Shown here in pieces: positions 52,480 through 63,665 of a DNA stretch of 64,000 nucleotides. Under the pieces are notes generated by a model that was not told where the DNA came from, made no database searches, and saw nothing but the letters and a program-made list of their open reading frames with translations. Origin of the DNA: Darksidea phi (lineage: Eukaryota; Ascomycota; Dothideomycetes; Pleosporales; Lentitheciaceae); NCBI GenBank assembly GCA_030770425.1, contig JASJFT010000053.1:62001-126000 (forward strand). Reading direction: 5' to 3'. The number at the start of each line of letters is the position of its first letter. Position 1 is the stretch's first letter. A program made the translations under genes and the position numbers.

Positions 52480-54300
52480 CGATCTAGTTCGTCTGTGGAG
52501 CGTTCGCCGCGGTCATTGCTAATTTCTGGGGCCAGGTACAGATTCGATTCGGCGGAGTATGGTCATCAGGATTCCCGAAAACATATCGAAAGCCTCCAAG
52601 TTCCTGGCAAAGTGGGATTCTCGGTTGATGTCACAACGAAGTGCGTAATAGAAAGTGAGATTTGCATATGTGCCCACCCCAAATTCATGCTGTGCCTCTA
52701 CTGATCTTTCCAAGTGTCCGGGTAATTTTCAAAAGCACTAAGGATTTGCTGGACAAGAACGCGAAGCGTTGGAATGGCGAGCTTGGAGCGGATTCAGACA
52801 TATCTGTTCGTTTCTCTGCGTTCGGTTCAAGAGCACGGAAAGCAACCTCGACGGCGCCTTCGGTCTGTTCTTTCCTGACCTTTGCGAGCCACTCAATGAC
52901 TGACAGTTTGAGGTGTTCTTTGTCAAGTAGAAGGATGTTGTTATCCAGCTTGTGTTGTAGGCGGAAACTGCTGCCCTGAACCTAGGAAATCCTCAACTCC
53001 CTTCTGCCCTTGCTGCATATATGTCAACACATCCGCAATCAGGCATCCAGACGCCCAGATGCCTATTTTTTGAAATATACCTTGTCCCTTGAAATATTGG
53101 TCTTGGAATTCTGGTGCGATGTAGTCTCCAGGAGCCGGATACCAAGGGGTCTTGTGGTCTGCGTCATCGGGTTTCAAGTCTCCCAGGCCGAAATCGGCTA
53201 GTACGAAGTTTTGCTCGGAGACGAGGACGTTAGCAGGTCGAACATCATGATGATAGTCTATGGCCGAGATTGAATCCATGCCGCTGTTGGGAATGTCCAA
53301 GAGGAACGTGTGGATGATTTCCAGTGCAGATGCCTGGCCGTATAATGCGAGAGGAAATGTGGAGTCCCAGTGGAATTCTCAGAAGCGCTCGGGTAGTTTA
53401 AGAAATTGCCTGAGATCCATTTCGAAACGCGGAAACAGAAAGTTGTGTTCATTGCTGTATGTGTAGGATGCAAGTAAACGAATTATGTTGGAATGTTCCA
53501 ATCGTCGAAGAAGACTAAGCAGGCGTAGCTCCCTTTCAAAAGCTTTCCACTGTTTCTTATCAGAGAGGTTATGGCGCTGCTTCATATTCTTCCTAACCAA
53601 CGTGACAGGGTTTCCCTTGAAAGATTCGTTAAAAGCAGTAATGCGGCCCACAGGTCAGCCAACCTTTGGCGGTATCAATGTCTGTAGAGACGCATGCATC
53701 TTCACTATAGATATTGCCCCAAACTCCCCTTTTCCTTCTGTGACAACTGTCTCTTCGGTAAACGGATTATCTCCTGTATACTGCTGATTTCATGATAGCA
53801 ATAATGCTCATCCTTAAAGAAGTGTGGTAAAAACTTCCATTGTTGATCCGTGACAAATTCAGTTGCACATCTGGGGAGTACTCCCCTAGCGCTTGATTCA
53901 TCTAATGGAAGTCGACTATTAGCGAACTGGTGCCGACGAAATCGGATCATGTCGTCCTCATGATACATCAAGATAAGAATTGCGAAGATTTTGCGGTAAT
54001 TCGATGGATTTCCTTAGCCAGTTCGGCACGCGCAAAGTCCTGAAAACGAAGTTCTTTGACTGCGAATTCAATTTTCGCTTTGGTCAGGATCTCATCTAGC
54101 TTCTGGGGTTCGATGAAATGTCTACCACAGGCTGACTTGAGCATGGCAAGCTCAATCTGCCGCGATACATCGGCGACATTCGGACTGGCGTCCCCGATGG
54201 CCATTATACGAAGATAGAAACAACCGGCTGAGAAAATATCACGCCTCAGATATTCGAGCGAGAGAACTGGCCTTGAGGGGTTCCTGAGATACGATGGCAA
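52480..54300 (-). pseudogene. Protein kinase-type pseudogene with several lesions
   Basis: Minus-strand pieces in several frames add up to one fungal protein kinase. They are an N-terminal helical region (54300-53970), a glycine-rich loop GKGEFGAISIVK, the VTLVRKNMKQ lysine, HHDVRPANVLV (catalytic loop), ADFGLGDL, and GDYIAPEF (near 53120). Reading needs at least three frame changes, near 53995, 53745 and 52975. There is also an in-frame TGA near 53380, and no ATG exists at the 5' end. A stop at about 53660 could be removed by a 48-nt intron. The C-terminal part (EHLKLSVIEWLAKVRKEQTE) is also shifted. Lesions are mainly one-base losses, not the C-to-T pattern seen elsewhere in the window. Sequencing error could explain one, hardly all. 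Confidence 0.72.
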
Positions 54301-55398
54301 ATGCGGAAGAGATGATTTCGCCTTTTTTTTTATAACCCATCAATTAGCGATCGAGCTCTTCCTAACATGAATTGAAGGTAGTACTTACTGCTTAAGAGTG
54401 CAGCACATTATCGACAAATAGCAAGATGCCGCTATTCAATTACTTTAACGGAGTCAATTCCCTCCTATTTAGTACAGTATGGTCAGATTACAGTTTCCAT
54501 ATTAACCAAAACCAATAGCAATACAAGCTTCTGACCTTTGTGGGTTGTCGTGGCGCTGAAACTTCAAACAAGTCAGTAGTTTCTTGTGTTGATGAGCCCC
54601 ATGATACATCAGCCAGTTATTGAAGGTAGCATACGAAAACTGTATAGTTTCCAGCGCCGGAGAGTCTAAGAAGAAGGCTATCAAGTATATACTTTTATAC
54701 GTAGCGTGTTTAGAAAATTGTGGTAACGGCGGGCATAGCTATAGAAATTGCAAGAGGGGTGACTTGGGGATCAAAGTTGCAAGGGCAGGAGAAAAAAAAA
54801 AAGAAAAAAAAATCAAAAGAACGAGCTCCCCGCACCGGTCAAATATGCAGCCAAAAATCTAGATACCCTTATCGTGCACTAAGGATTAAGAATAGCGCGG
54901 TTACCCCGCTACCGGTCAACCTGAATTTACACACCGGTCAGATCTTTGGCGGGGTTGGGTGACAATTCAACTACTCCATCTAACCCTGTAGGACTTGGAG
55001 CAGACTTTTTCGTAAGGCTTGCGTGTAAGGAGTGGCTCACCGGTGGTTTTGAGGCGTTTAGTATTGGGGAGTCTTTATACGCTTGTGCTTTCGCACCCTG
55101 TGTAAAGCCGATTTGGGAACTGCCCCTCACCGGTTCTTTTCCCAAAACGAACTAGGCAAATAAAGCAAATGGCGTGATTCAAATGATGTCTATATGCGGG
55201 ACAAGCATACAAGTATAAACGTGACCGCTAACTAGTAGTCATTATATTTATTATATATATCTTTACTCCGTCCATCCCACGGGGCTATTCTTTTAGGAAG
55301 ACGCCATCAACAGCTTCAACTGTTCCTACTGTATTGACATATATTCCGTCTTACTGTTGAAGATAGGAAGCATTTTCGCTGCCTTATCACAATTGAAG
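54301..55398. other. Intergenic region, partly AT-rich, with an ACCGGT cluster
   Basis: AT-rich with an A-rich tract at about 54790-54815. Between 54835 and 55130 five copies of the palindrome ACCGGT occur. No gene recognised. Confidence 0.45.
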
Positions 55399-56380
55399 AT
55401 GGCCTCTGTCCCACCAAATCGCTCTCATCTTTCAGTAAATCCTCCGGGGATTAACGTTGCGGATGGACGGAAGCCAAACAATGACCCAACGCCGTCAAAT
55501 GATATACAAGGTTGCTTTAGTCTCAATTATTCCCCTGATCATCATTGCTGAGATATCCAGAAAAAATCGACTACCTGTCTGATCGCCAGACAATCTTTCA
55601 GGAGATAAGCTATAGTCATGGTATCCTCGGGGACGAGTGGCGGGTCAACTTTGCAGGTTTGCATCGCATGATCCTTGCCAAGCTTCAAGAAGATCTCATC
55701 GACATAATCGCCAAAATTGGTGAGAATGGCTACGAGGTGACCAAGGAGGTTCTGAAAAACCTCGAGCCTACGTTAGCAAGGTATAGTAAGTGAGAGGTTC
55801 ATGGCCAATATAGTTAGTAAGTTGACTGACCTTGACTGCAGCCACTGCAGTCCGGGACTGGGAGTACATGGTTGAGGTCGCAGCAAGGGCAGATGATGAT
55901 ATTTCCAAAGACTTATTCGTTGCAAGTTCCGTAAGGCCGCTGAGCCACAAGCTCTTGATAGCCAAAGGAGTGATTAAAGAGCCTTGGAGAAGTTCGTGCA
56001 AACCACGCGATCAAAAAGAATGGGACACATATTTGCCTGGCGGGCAGAGAAGATATAGAAACGCCCAGAAGATGCGTGCAGAGCAAGAGAAAAGGCGCGT
56101 AGAGGAGGAGGAGAATAAAAAGAAAACATTGCAAGCACAGTTCAGGAGGTTCTGGACATCTATTTTCGGTGGTATTGCGTTGATTGCGCCGATGCTGCTA
56201 ATGGTTCTGCATATGGATCGAACCACTACGCTGGCAACTACATCAGGCGCAGTATTCCTTTTTGCTGTCATCGTTGCGAGATACACAACTGCGACCCCTG
56301 AGGTCGCCATCGGAGCAGTGTCAGCCTATGCTGCTGTATTGGTTGTGTTTGTAGGTTCAGCATTGAAAGATCCCGAATAA
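55399..56380 (+). CDS. DUF6594-type fungal membrane protein
   Basis: Exons 55399-55510, 55561-55785 and 55842-56380 join in frame to 291 aa. The middle part has KIDYLSDRQTIFQEISYSHG and WRVNFAGLHRMILAKLQEDL, an amphipathic helical domain. After a charged coiled-coil-like stretch (AQKMRAEQEKRRVEEEENKK) come three hydrophobic helices (GGIALIAPMLLMVLHM, LATTSGAVFLFAVIVA, VAIGAVSAYAAVLVVFVG). This order is that of the fungal DUF6594 family, common near HET and NLR genes, with unknown function. Intron 1 uses a less usual donor (GTTGCT). Confidence 0.78.
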
Positions 56381-57225
56381 TGTGACACCAGTACGTGGGG
56401 GGGTGGTACTCAAGATTGGCTACTGTACTGGAGCTGGTATAAGCTATGCCGAGTTACTCTAGTTAGTTTTCGGTAACAGCCCATATCCTAAGGGTGCATG
56501 GGCATAATAGAACATGCATACATACGTTGAATTGGAGGTGGTCTTCGATTTTGGTGAAAGGTATAGCTAAGTCAAGTGTTATCGCCACTAGATGGAAGTA
56601 GATATACATATTAGTATATAGTAGACTTTAAGAGGCCAGACTAAATGTCGGCTACCGTAGCCATCCATGTCAGCCGCTGGCAGGGACTCGGACATTGGGA
56701 AAGGGGTGCTCGGGCATAAACGCACGCTAAGATATTTTCTCGGACATAGGTTGACAAGGCAGAATGAACAAGAAAAAGGGCCATTTATGTGGACAATGGA
56801 CGTTCGTCGATAGTATAAATAAAGAGGATGTAACTAGATGTATAAGTCAGCTATTGCTGTCTCGATATATCCAAAATTGGTTTTTTGTTATTGGGCCATT
56901 CGGGAGTTGGAGGTGTGAGACGCTACGTGTGTTCGGCATTGTGCCGCGTCGGATTAGTAAGCACATTGTTTAATGGACTAACGTGTTCGGGTAACTATTA
57001 ACAGAGTTTTGATCCCCGATCGACTACAAGCTACAACCTGACTATTTGAGATATTAGCAGCACTTATCAGCGACCTCACCGAAAACGATTAGACGAGGCT
57101 ATTCGCACATTCCATAACACCATTGACAGTATAGAAATAGCCAAGCAGAGGAGGTCCACGTTGTCGTAAGCTAACCCCCCGCGGGGCCTGTTATTCGATC
57201 GACCGCAACAATAAATACGACCAGA
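56381..57225. other. Intergenic region
   Basis: About 850 bp; a short open frame at 56764-56973 has no domain. Nothing recognised. Confidence 0.45.
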
Positions 57226-59166
57226 ATGACTCTTCCTTCTTTGCCACTGGAGTTGCTGCAGCAGATAGCAGCTTGTGTCGAAACCGTGCATCGGCCTAGC
57301 CTTTACGCCTTTAGCTTGACGAGCAAGGCTTGCCACAGGGCCTCAACCTTTCTCATCTTTTGGGAACTTAACATTACAATCCACCATCGCGAAGGATTGC
57401 GGCGCGATGTCGACAGAATTTTCGAGGCTCTCTCCCGCACGGATTCCGCTCGTCACGTCCAACGCATCAGCATCCAAGGGGCTCTACGGCTCAACGCCAA
57501 GAAGACGGACAGTGATGGCCAGGATACGAATTGGTGGAGAAAGTCTGGCCTTGAGGAGATCCTGGTTGATGAGGAACCAACCCCTCTTGTCGTCAAGTAT
57601 GTGGTTTATGACGAACCCGTCATTGAAAAATCTTCTGAAGAGGACATGGCATGGGCTCCCGTTGTGAGCCTGCTCCAAGCGATACCTCACCTGAAAGACC
57701 TGGTCTATGACTGCCAGAGTCAATTTCCGCCAAGCCTTCTTAGCACCCTCCATGAGCAGCATCCTCAATGTAGGCTTCACCATCTCACGTTCCGATTCCG
57801 GACCTTGTTGTGGGGTGTCCCTTATCCTTACGAGATGGAGCTTGCTACATCCCCATCTCTGTACAGAGTGAAGCTTGCCTGTGCTCCACGGGATTCAGAT
57901 GGCGATGACGATTTCAACTTTGAGGCCATGATGGAGCTCGCTGCTGGGCTTGCTCCCAATCTCAAGGAGGTCATCATTTTGAATCTCTATGCAACACGCG
58001 CTGCAAGGTACCTCCGCTCCCGAGAGTCGTGGAAAGGACTCCCAGGCTTTTCCGGGGAGGCATTAGGATCCTTGACATCACTGTCACTCAAAGGAGTTTC
58101 ATACTTAACTTCGCCAACACATCTACAGAACTGGGCCAGACATACAGACTTTGTTTGCCTGCAGCACCTTACCCTCGGGGGAGGCTATTTTGCAAAGACG
58201 GCTGGAATTAGTGGCGAGACAATGGAGTGGGTTGCTCAGAACCATTCATTCCCCCGGCTGAGAACACTCAGCGTTTATCTTACCCGCGACGACGCGATTC
58301 ACGAAAGACCGCGCTACAGTGAAAATGCAGTCTCCTTTTTCCAGGCTTTCGAATCTCTTGAGGAGCTATCCATCTATGGGCCGATTGACTCACATATCAT
58401 GGACACTGTTTTGTCCTGTCATGGACAGAAGCTAAAGAAGCTCAGTTTGCGTCCTTTGGAGGAACTTGTTAACTACTCCAATGGTCGCGATCGACGAGAT
58501 ATCCCTATGGAGTTCACTAAGGATCATATTCTACAGATTCAAGCTCAATGTCCGGTACTGGAAGAGCTCGCCATTCCAGTCAAGCGCAACAAGTCCAGTG
58601 CGTCCGAGGCTGAGATGTACAGATGCTTCAACGAGATGAAAAGCCTGCGATTTCTCTTTCTTACTCTGGATTGTTCGAACTGGCGAGTCTCTCGAGACAG
58701 TACGTACAACCCCCAGTTTGATGCGGATGATCAAAAGCCTGTGGAAAATCGATGCCCCGTGAAGAGGGGTAATTTGAAGGAAACCTTTATCAATTGCGCA
58801 GTGGACGAGGCGCTGGCACGCTCCATCTGGAGGACCATTAGCCAGAACAAGATGGGCAGGCAGTTGGAGCGTCTCAAACTGTGGACTACGGGGGGTGGTG
58901 AATATGGCGGGGCAAACTGCCTGTGCACCAATAGCACGATCATTCGGAATCTGAGTCGGTCATGGCTAATTGAGCGTGTTCCGCGAGACGATCAAGATGA
59001 TATCACTATTAGGGAACTGGGGCAGCGTGCAAGGGAGGTCAGCGATCTAGATGTGAGGCGGAAGTATGAGTCGGAGATTCGGCAAGTATTCCGTACTATT
59101 TGGCCCTGCAAAGAAGGTAGCAAGGATTGGCGAGATGACTGGTCGAGTTTTCCTCTCCAGGTCTAG
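57226..59166 (+). CDS. F-box domain protein, leucine-rich-repeat-like C-terminus
   Basis: Single exon, 646 aa. N-terminal F-box (LPSLPLELLQQIAACVE, LYAFSLTSKACHRAST, FLIFWELNIT). The long remainder contains irregular leucine-rich segments (LRTLSVYL, FESLEELSIYGP, LKKLSLRPLEEL, CPVLEELAIPV, MKSLRFLFLTLDC), typical of fungal F-box proteins that act as substrate receptors of SCF ubiquitin ligases. No other catalytic motif. Substrate unknown. Confidence 0.85.
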   Translation: MTLPSLPLELLQQIAACVETVHRPSLYAFSLTSKACHRASTFLIFWELNITIHHREGLRRDVDRIFEALSRTDSARHVQRISIQGALRLNAKKTDSDGQDTNWWRKSGLEEILVDEEPTPLVVKYVVYDEPVIEKSSEEDMAWAPVVSLLQAIPHLKDLVYDCQSQFPPSLLSTLHEQHPQCRLHHLTFRFRTLLWGVPYPYEMELATSPSLYRVKLACAPRDSDGDDDFNFEAMMELAAGLAPNLKEVIILNLYATRAARYLRSRESWKGLPGFSGEALGSLTSLSLKGVSYLTSPTHLQNWARHTDFVCLQHLTLGGGYFAKTAGISGETMEWVAQNHSFPRLRTLSVYLTRDDAIHERPRYSENAVSFFQAFESLEELSIYGPIDSHIMDTVLSCHGQKLKKLSLRPLEELVNYSNGRDRRDIPMEFTKDHILQIQAQCPVLEELAIPVKRNKSSASEAEMYRCFNEMKSLRFLFLTLDCSNWRVSRDSTYNPQFDADDQKPVENRCPVKRGNLKETFINCAVDEALARSIWRTISQNKMGRQLERLKLWTTGGGEYGGANCLCTNSTIIRNLSRSWLIERVPRDDQDDITIRELGQRAREVSDLDVRRKYESEIRQVFRTIWPCKEGSKDWRDDWSSFPLQV

Positions 59167-60350
59167 GGTTTCCATAGGAGTTCGTTTGTAGATTCCTCTG
59201 CCTCTCGGAACTTCAAAAGGATTTTGCAGATGCTGCGCCCCTTGATCCTTTGATTGAATTCCCCAGTACGGTTGCTACTCCACACGGCGTGGTCAATAGC
59301 AACCGCAATGCCGTAGTCCGTGCTATTTAGGTGAAGGATCCGAGAAAGCTGCAAGAGTTACTGTCGCGTAGAGCGTAGTATGAGAAGTTGAGTGCTCTGA
59401 TTTCTACATAAGCTGAGTATCAAGCTATATATATAGAAGGGGGTCCCAAGGCTCTGGCTGTTGCCCGCGGCATGCGGCTCGCCCTCTTTCATGAGGCCCG
59501 GGCCGTTGCCTCGCAGTCATGCCGTGACGCCTCAGGCAATCATAGGCAATGACCGCAACCAACAACCTCTTGCGTTTCAAGGTATTCGGGACGAAATACT
59601 TTTTTATATCACCTTTTTGGGTTATTCCACGAGTATAACGACGCGATGGCTGCTACTCATCGACAAAGTAGCACAAGCTCCAAAAATCAACTGCGCAGCT
59701 CTATTCATCTCCCCCCCGCCCAAGCCCGTAAAGCAAAGTATCACACGATACTCGGCTGATTTGGGAAGTTGGCTTACTCATGCCGCCGGCGGCTGCCGAA
59801 CCGCAGAATCCTCGCCAGAACATCACACCACCGTCTCACGACCAGCGCCAGAGCCTCAGCACCACCAAGTCCCGGAACCCCCCGGTCGCCCCTAAACCGT
59901 TAATTTATCGCTCAATAAGGCAATTATACTGAGTTTGCGGGTTGGTCATGCCTCTGCGTTTGTCTTTTCGCTGCGGCACGTTTTCGTGTCACGCCCGCCG
60001 AATGGGCTGCCGAGGGGGCTTGCACGGGTGCTTTCGTAAGGATGTATACTCATTGCGATAATGTGCAGAGACTCGGGTGAGAATCGCGTGGTACGATATT
60101 GTTTTCTGACACGGCGCATTGATGCCGCAGATGACTTTGGTGTGCTGTTATATATCTTCTCGTCGTCTCGTTTATGTAGGCTTCATTCTCCACTCACATC
60201 AGCATTAAACGGCCTGGTCCAACTCAACTCAATCTCAATATACATACCGGCATCTCAACTCATTCCACTCGGATTGGAAACTATATACGCGACATCTCGA
60301 CTACAAACATTCCCGGCGTTTTAGAGGCATAGAACAAGACGATAGTAATA
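59167..60350. other. Intergenic region
   Basis: About 1.2 kb without recognisable coding sequence; an open frame at 59461-59895 has biased composition (Pro/Ser/Thr) and no motif. Confidence 0.45.
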
Positions 60351-60663
60351 ATGCCCTCTCCATCAACTCCCCGCGCCTTCCTCCGCACCGCCTCCCGCTA
60401 CCTCACCGAACCGCATCCCTTCGCCCGCAACCCGGTAACCGTTCAGCCGCATCCTGTACCATGGGGCGTCTACGTGAAGCGTCTTGGACGGACAAGCACA
60501 TTGTAAGCTGCCATCCATCCATGCCATCCATCCATGCCCTCCTCCCTCCCCACTCTTCTTCGTCCAAGTCAATACTGATTGCCTATACAGTGTCTTCCCC
60601 TTCGCCGCCCTCGTCCTCGGCTGGCCTTTAGCCGCGCAAGCATTGTTTGAAAGGAGGATGTGA
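60351..60663 (+). CDS. Small (74 aa) single-pass membrane protein, probably mitochondrial
   Basis: Two exons, 60351-60502 and 60591-60663, with an 88-nt intron (GTAAGC donor, TACTGAT branch, CAG acceptor) encode 74 aa. The N-terminus is Arg/Ser/Pro-rich without acidic residues (PSPSTPRAFLRTASRYLTEP), as in mitochondrial presequences. PHPVPWGVYVKRLGRTST follows, then one hydrophobic helix (FVFPFAALVLGWPLAAQALF) and a basic end. The pattern recalls small accessory subunits of respiratory complexes, but I cannot name one. Phase agreement and splice signals support a real gene. Confidence 0.62.
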
Positions 60664-61202
60664 CTATTTGAAGGAGAAAGAGAAGTCGCTGTAAAAAGGA
60701 GCTACGTGCATGAGCTGGATGCGAAGGAGGTGGAGGATTTGGTGTTGAATATGCGGTGGGATGATTAGGGGTGCGAGCCGTGGTTCGCTTCGAGTATATA
60801 CTTCGATGTCAGGGTGTTGGCGATGCATGGGCTGGCGTCTCGGTTGGTAGGGTTTAACTTTTGCATGGGCGGGCTGGGATGGGAGGGTGTATCTATACCT
60901 CGGTTATGGGCTGTCGCCTAACATCATTTCATTGTATATGCTGCCATCGAGCAGCGCAGCTCGCCTGGATTTTAGATTGCTATAGTAGGAGTATCTTTTG
61001 CGAGGTCCGCGCGAAATGCAGTAGAAGTGTTACACAGTAAAGTGCTATATTTACACCTTACAAGCCATATTAGATCTGTAGGAGCTGTAGAGAGTACTAT
61101 TCGTCGTGTTGAACGGGTGTTGTTTCCGACCGATGAGGCTATATTTCGAACATTGACAGGCGACGCCAAATGACAAGCGCTATAGAACCGTAGCCAGCTC
61201 AT
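60664..61202. other. Intergenic region
   Basis: About 540 bp between two convergent genes; no feature recognised. Confidence 0.45.
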
Positions 61203-62887
61203 CTACATATCCAGAACGATCTTCCCTACTCCCCGGCTAACGCAACTCAACATGGCAACAGCCTTCTCCTCATCCAATAGTCCCGTCCCTTTGTGCTCAA
61301 CGCGTCCAGTGCACACGTCAACCCTACAAGTCCCGCAATTCCCGACCTCGCACGAGCTATCGATATCCATACCCGCCGCCCTCAATGCGTCAAGAAGCGT
61401 TTCTGTAGCACCCACTTCGACCGTCTTGCTACTCCGTGTGAGCTCCGCCGTAAACGGATCGCCGGCTGTGGTAACAGTGAACTGCTCAATGTAGACGTTT
61501 GATTCAGGCATGCCGTATTTCTTCGCGGTGGCTTGCACGACAGAGAGGAGACGCTCGGGGCCGCATATGTAGATGTGAGTGCTCATATCTGCATGCGAGA
61601 CGATGTGTTCGAGATCTAGTCGTTGGCCTTGGCTTTTGCGGTAGATTTTGGCGTTGGTGCCGAGCGCCTTAATGTGTTTTGCAAAGGGTATCTCGTCAGA
61701 GACAGCAAAATGAAGGTCATACAACTGTTTTGCTTGTTGCAGATACTTGGCCGCGGCGAGGAAAGCTGTGATACCGATCCCACCTGCGATGATGATGTGC
61801 CTGTCGGCTTCCTTCGCGAGCGGGAAAGATGCTGTAATGCGGCCGAATGTCAATACATCGCCTCCCTTGGTATTGTGATGCATGTACCTCGATCCACCAC
61901 GACTCTCTGGATCCAATGCGATACCGATCTCGAAGCGTCGAGACGTACCACCCACAACCGAGTACCCGCGTACTAGCTTCCCACCCAATTTGGCGCGTAC
62001 ATGGCTCCCTGGCTCGACGGGTAGTACATCCGCTTCGTTGGTGTCTTCGACAGCTTCAAGCACGAACGCCATCACGGTGCTCGACTCCCTTCTCTTTTCA
62101 ACAATACGGTACTTCCTCCACGTATTCAACTTGTGCTCCGCATATCCATACAGTCGCGTATGCTGGTCTTCCACTTCCCCTTTATCCAGCCTCTTCTGGA
62201 ATTTCTCCCTAATCTCGCGGCCCAATGCTGGCAGAGTGACAATTTACTTCATCATCTCTGCATTGTCTTTCTCGAGGAAGAGATAATACATAATCCTCGC
62301 GAGCGTCCATTCCGGACACGGCCGCTCCAGAAGCCGTATCATATCGCCCGCTTGAACGGTCCCTAGCTCTAGGACGCGATACAACCATCCTATTTTAAGA
62401 AGTGTCTGCGCGCGGTTGGCCATATTCGCAACTTGGAATCGGTGGTTCAACTTCATGCAAGGCGAGCGAGGCTCCGATATTTCAAGCACAACCTTTCCAA
62501 TGGCAATCTTATCTCCAATACACAACGTCGTTTCATCCACCTCTTTGCTGAAAAGATTCTCGCCAAAAGCGCCGGGTTTAAAGAGGTGAGCTGAGTCTGG
62601 CAGTTCATTCCGCCAGAAAGAGTAATGTGCGGCGCAATATTGGTGGACGGCTTTGTCTTGGGAACGGTGCTCTAGGAAGGCGTGTTCGTCGCCGGAGACG
62701 CCATTTTGGGTGATGGTGACGGCGCCGGTGAGGGCGGTCTTGAAAATCCCGGAGAGTAGCTCGGGCTTGTTGAGAAATGCTTTGATTTTGCCGGTTCGTA
62801 GGTGGATTAAGGAAAAGGGCGCGAATGGGCGTGGGTTTTGAGGGTGTCTGGATCAGGTGGTGGTGGTATCCATGCTGACCCAGACAT
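61203..62887 (-). pseudogene. MOSC / ferredoxin-reductase / 2Fe-2S fusion gene broken by a frameshift and a nonsense codon
   Basis: From ATG 62887 (MSGSAWIPPPPDP) the minus strand encodes a YiiM-like MOSC domain (NGVSGDEHAFLEHRSQDKAV, GAFGENLFSKEVDET, SPCMKLNHRF) plus a helical segment (LARIMYYLFLEKDN). A flavodoxin-reductase FAD/NAD(P)H module (VRGYSVVGG, IIIAGGIGITAFLAA, IYICGPERLL) and a C-terminal plant-type 2Fe-2S domain (SCEVGNCGTCRVDV, LSCVSRG) follow. This is the fused reductase seen with VanB/phthalate-dioxygenase-reductase relatives. Near 62818 one base is missing in a C run, shifting the frame after 23 residues. At 62246-62244 an in-frame TAA sits exactly between the MOSC part and the reductase (MMK-stop-IVTLPALG), consistent with CAA to TAA. 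All downstream motifs are intact. Both lesions could be recent. Confidence 0.75.
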
Positions 62888-63665
62888 TTCTTCAGAAACG
62901 TTGATACTTCTTGTTTAGAAACGGAATATTTCAAGTGTTGAAGAAGTGAGATGCTTCGAAAGATCTTTTCAGTGGCCTTTCCGTGGAATGTGTGATTGCA
63001 GTGGTATCGTCTGGCGTCTGAGCAAGAAACGGCGTAAGCACATCCAACGTCTAGGTTAATCGGTTAGGTAGACAGAGTGCTGCTTACCATGGCTTAATAT
63101 GCGAAGAAGACGAACTCGACAGGAAGGCCTAATATATACAAGCTGTTGTGTAGATGAGCAATGTTCGGAGCTGGAGTCGAGCAGTTCGGAGAGTAGAGAG
63201 GCCGGTTCTTTAAACCGACCATTATAGCATTCCGCCCGGAGCCGAACGGTCGGCCGACGCTAACGCTTCATCTCCGAGTTTGCTTAGGATTCTGGAGTAG
63301 TCCGGTTTGAAAAGGTGGTGAGGAAAAGCGTCCGACTCCGCGATGACTAGTCATGACCATGGCGAACCATCACCATCCTTGAGTGAAAAAGCAAAATGCA
63401 TTGCATTGGGTAGGCCGTACAAAATGTTCCATCTTTCCCCTCAACGTCTGTGTATTGGGAAAGATAAGATCACATTCAACGCCAAGACTCGGCTAAACCT
63501 GCCATGTCGGTGACGTCAACAGCAGCTCACGAATGAGATAGCTCGAGCTCTTCTTCAACCACCTTGTACTCACCCTACGCACCATCGCTGCAATCCTCAA
63601 TCCTATCCACCAATTGCACGCATTACACTTCATCACAAAAACCCAGCCTCAAGCGCTCCAGAACC
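62888..63665. other. Divergent intergenic region
   Basis: About 780 bp between the MOSC/reductase gene and the last gene. Contains a short palindromic stretch CGGTTCTTTAAACCG near 63203. No coding feature recognised. Confidence 0.45.

Noticed and set aside
59461..59895. 144-codon plus-strand open frame
   Set aside because: Pro/Ser/Thr-biased, no conserved motif, and overlaps nothing that supports translation.
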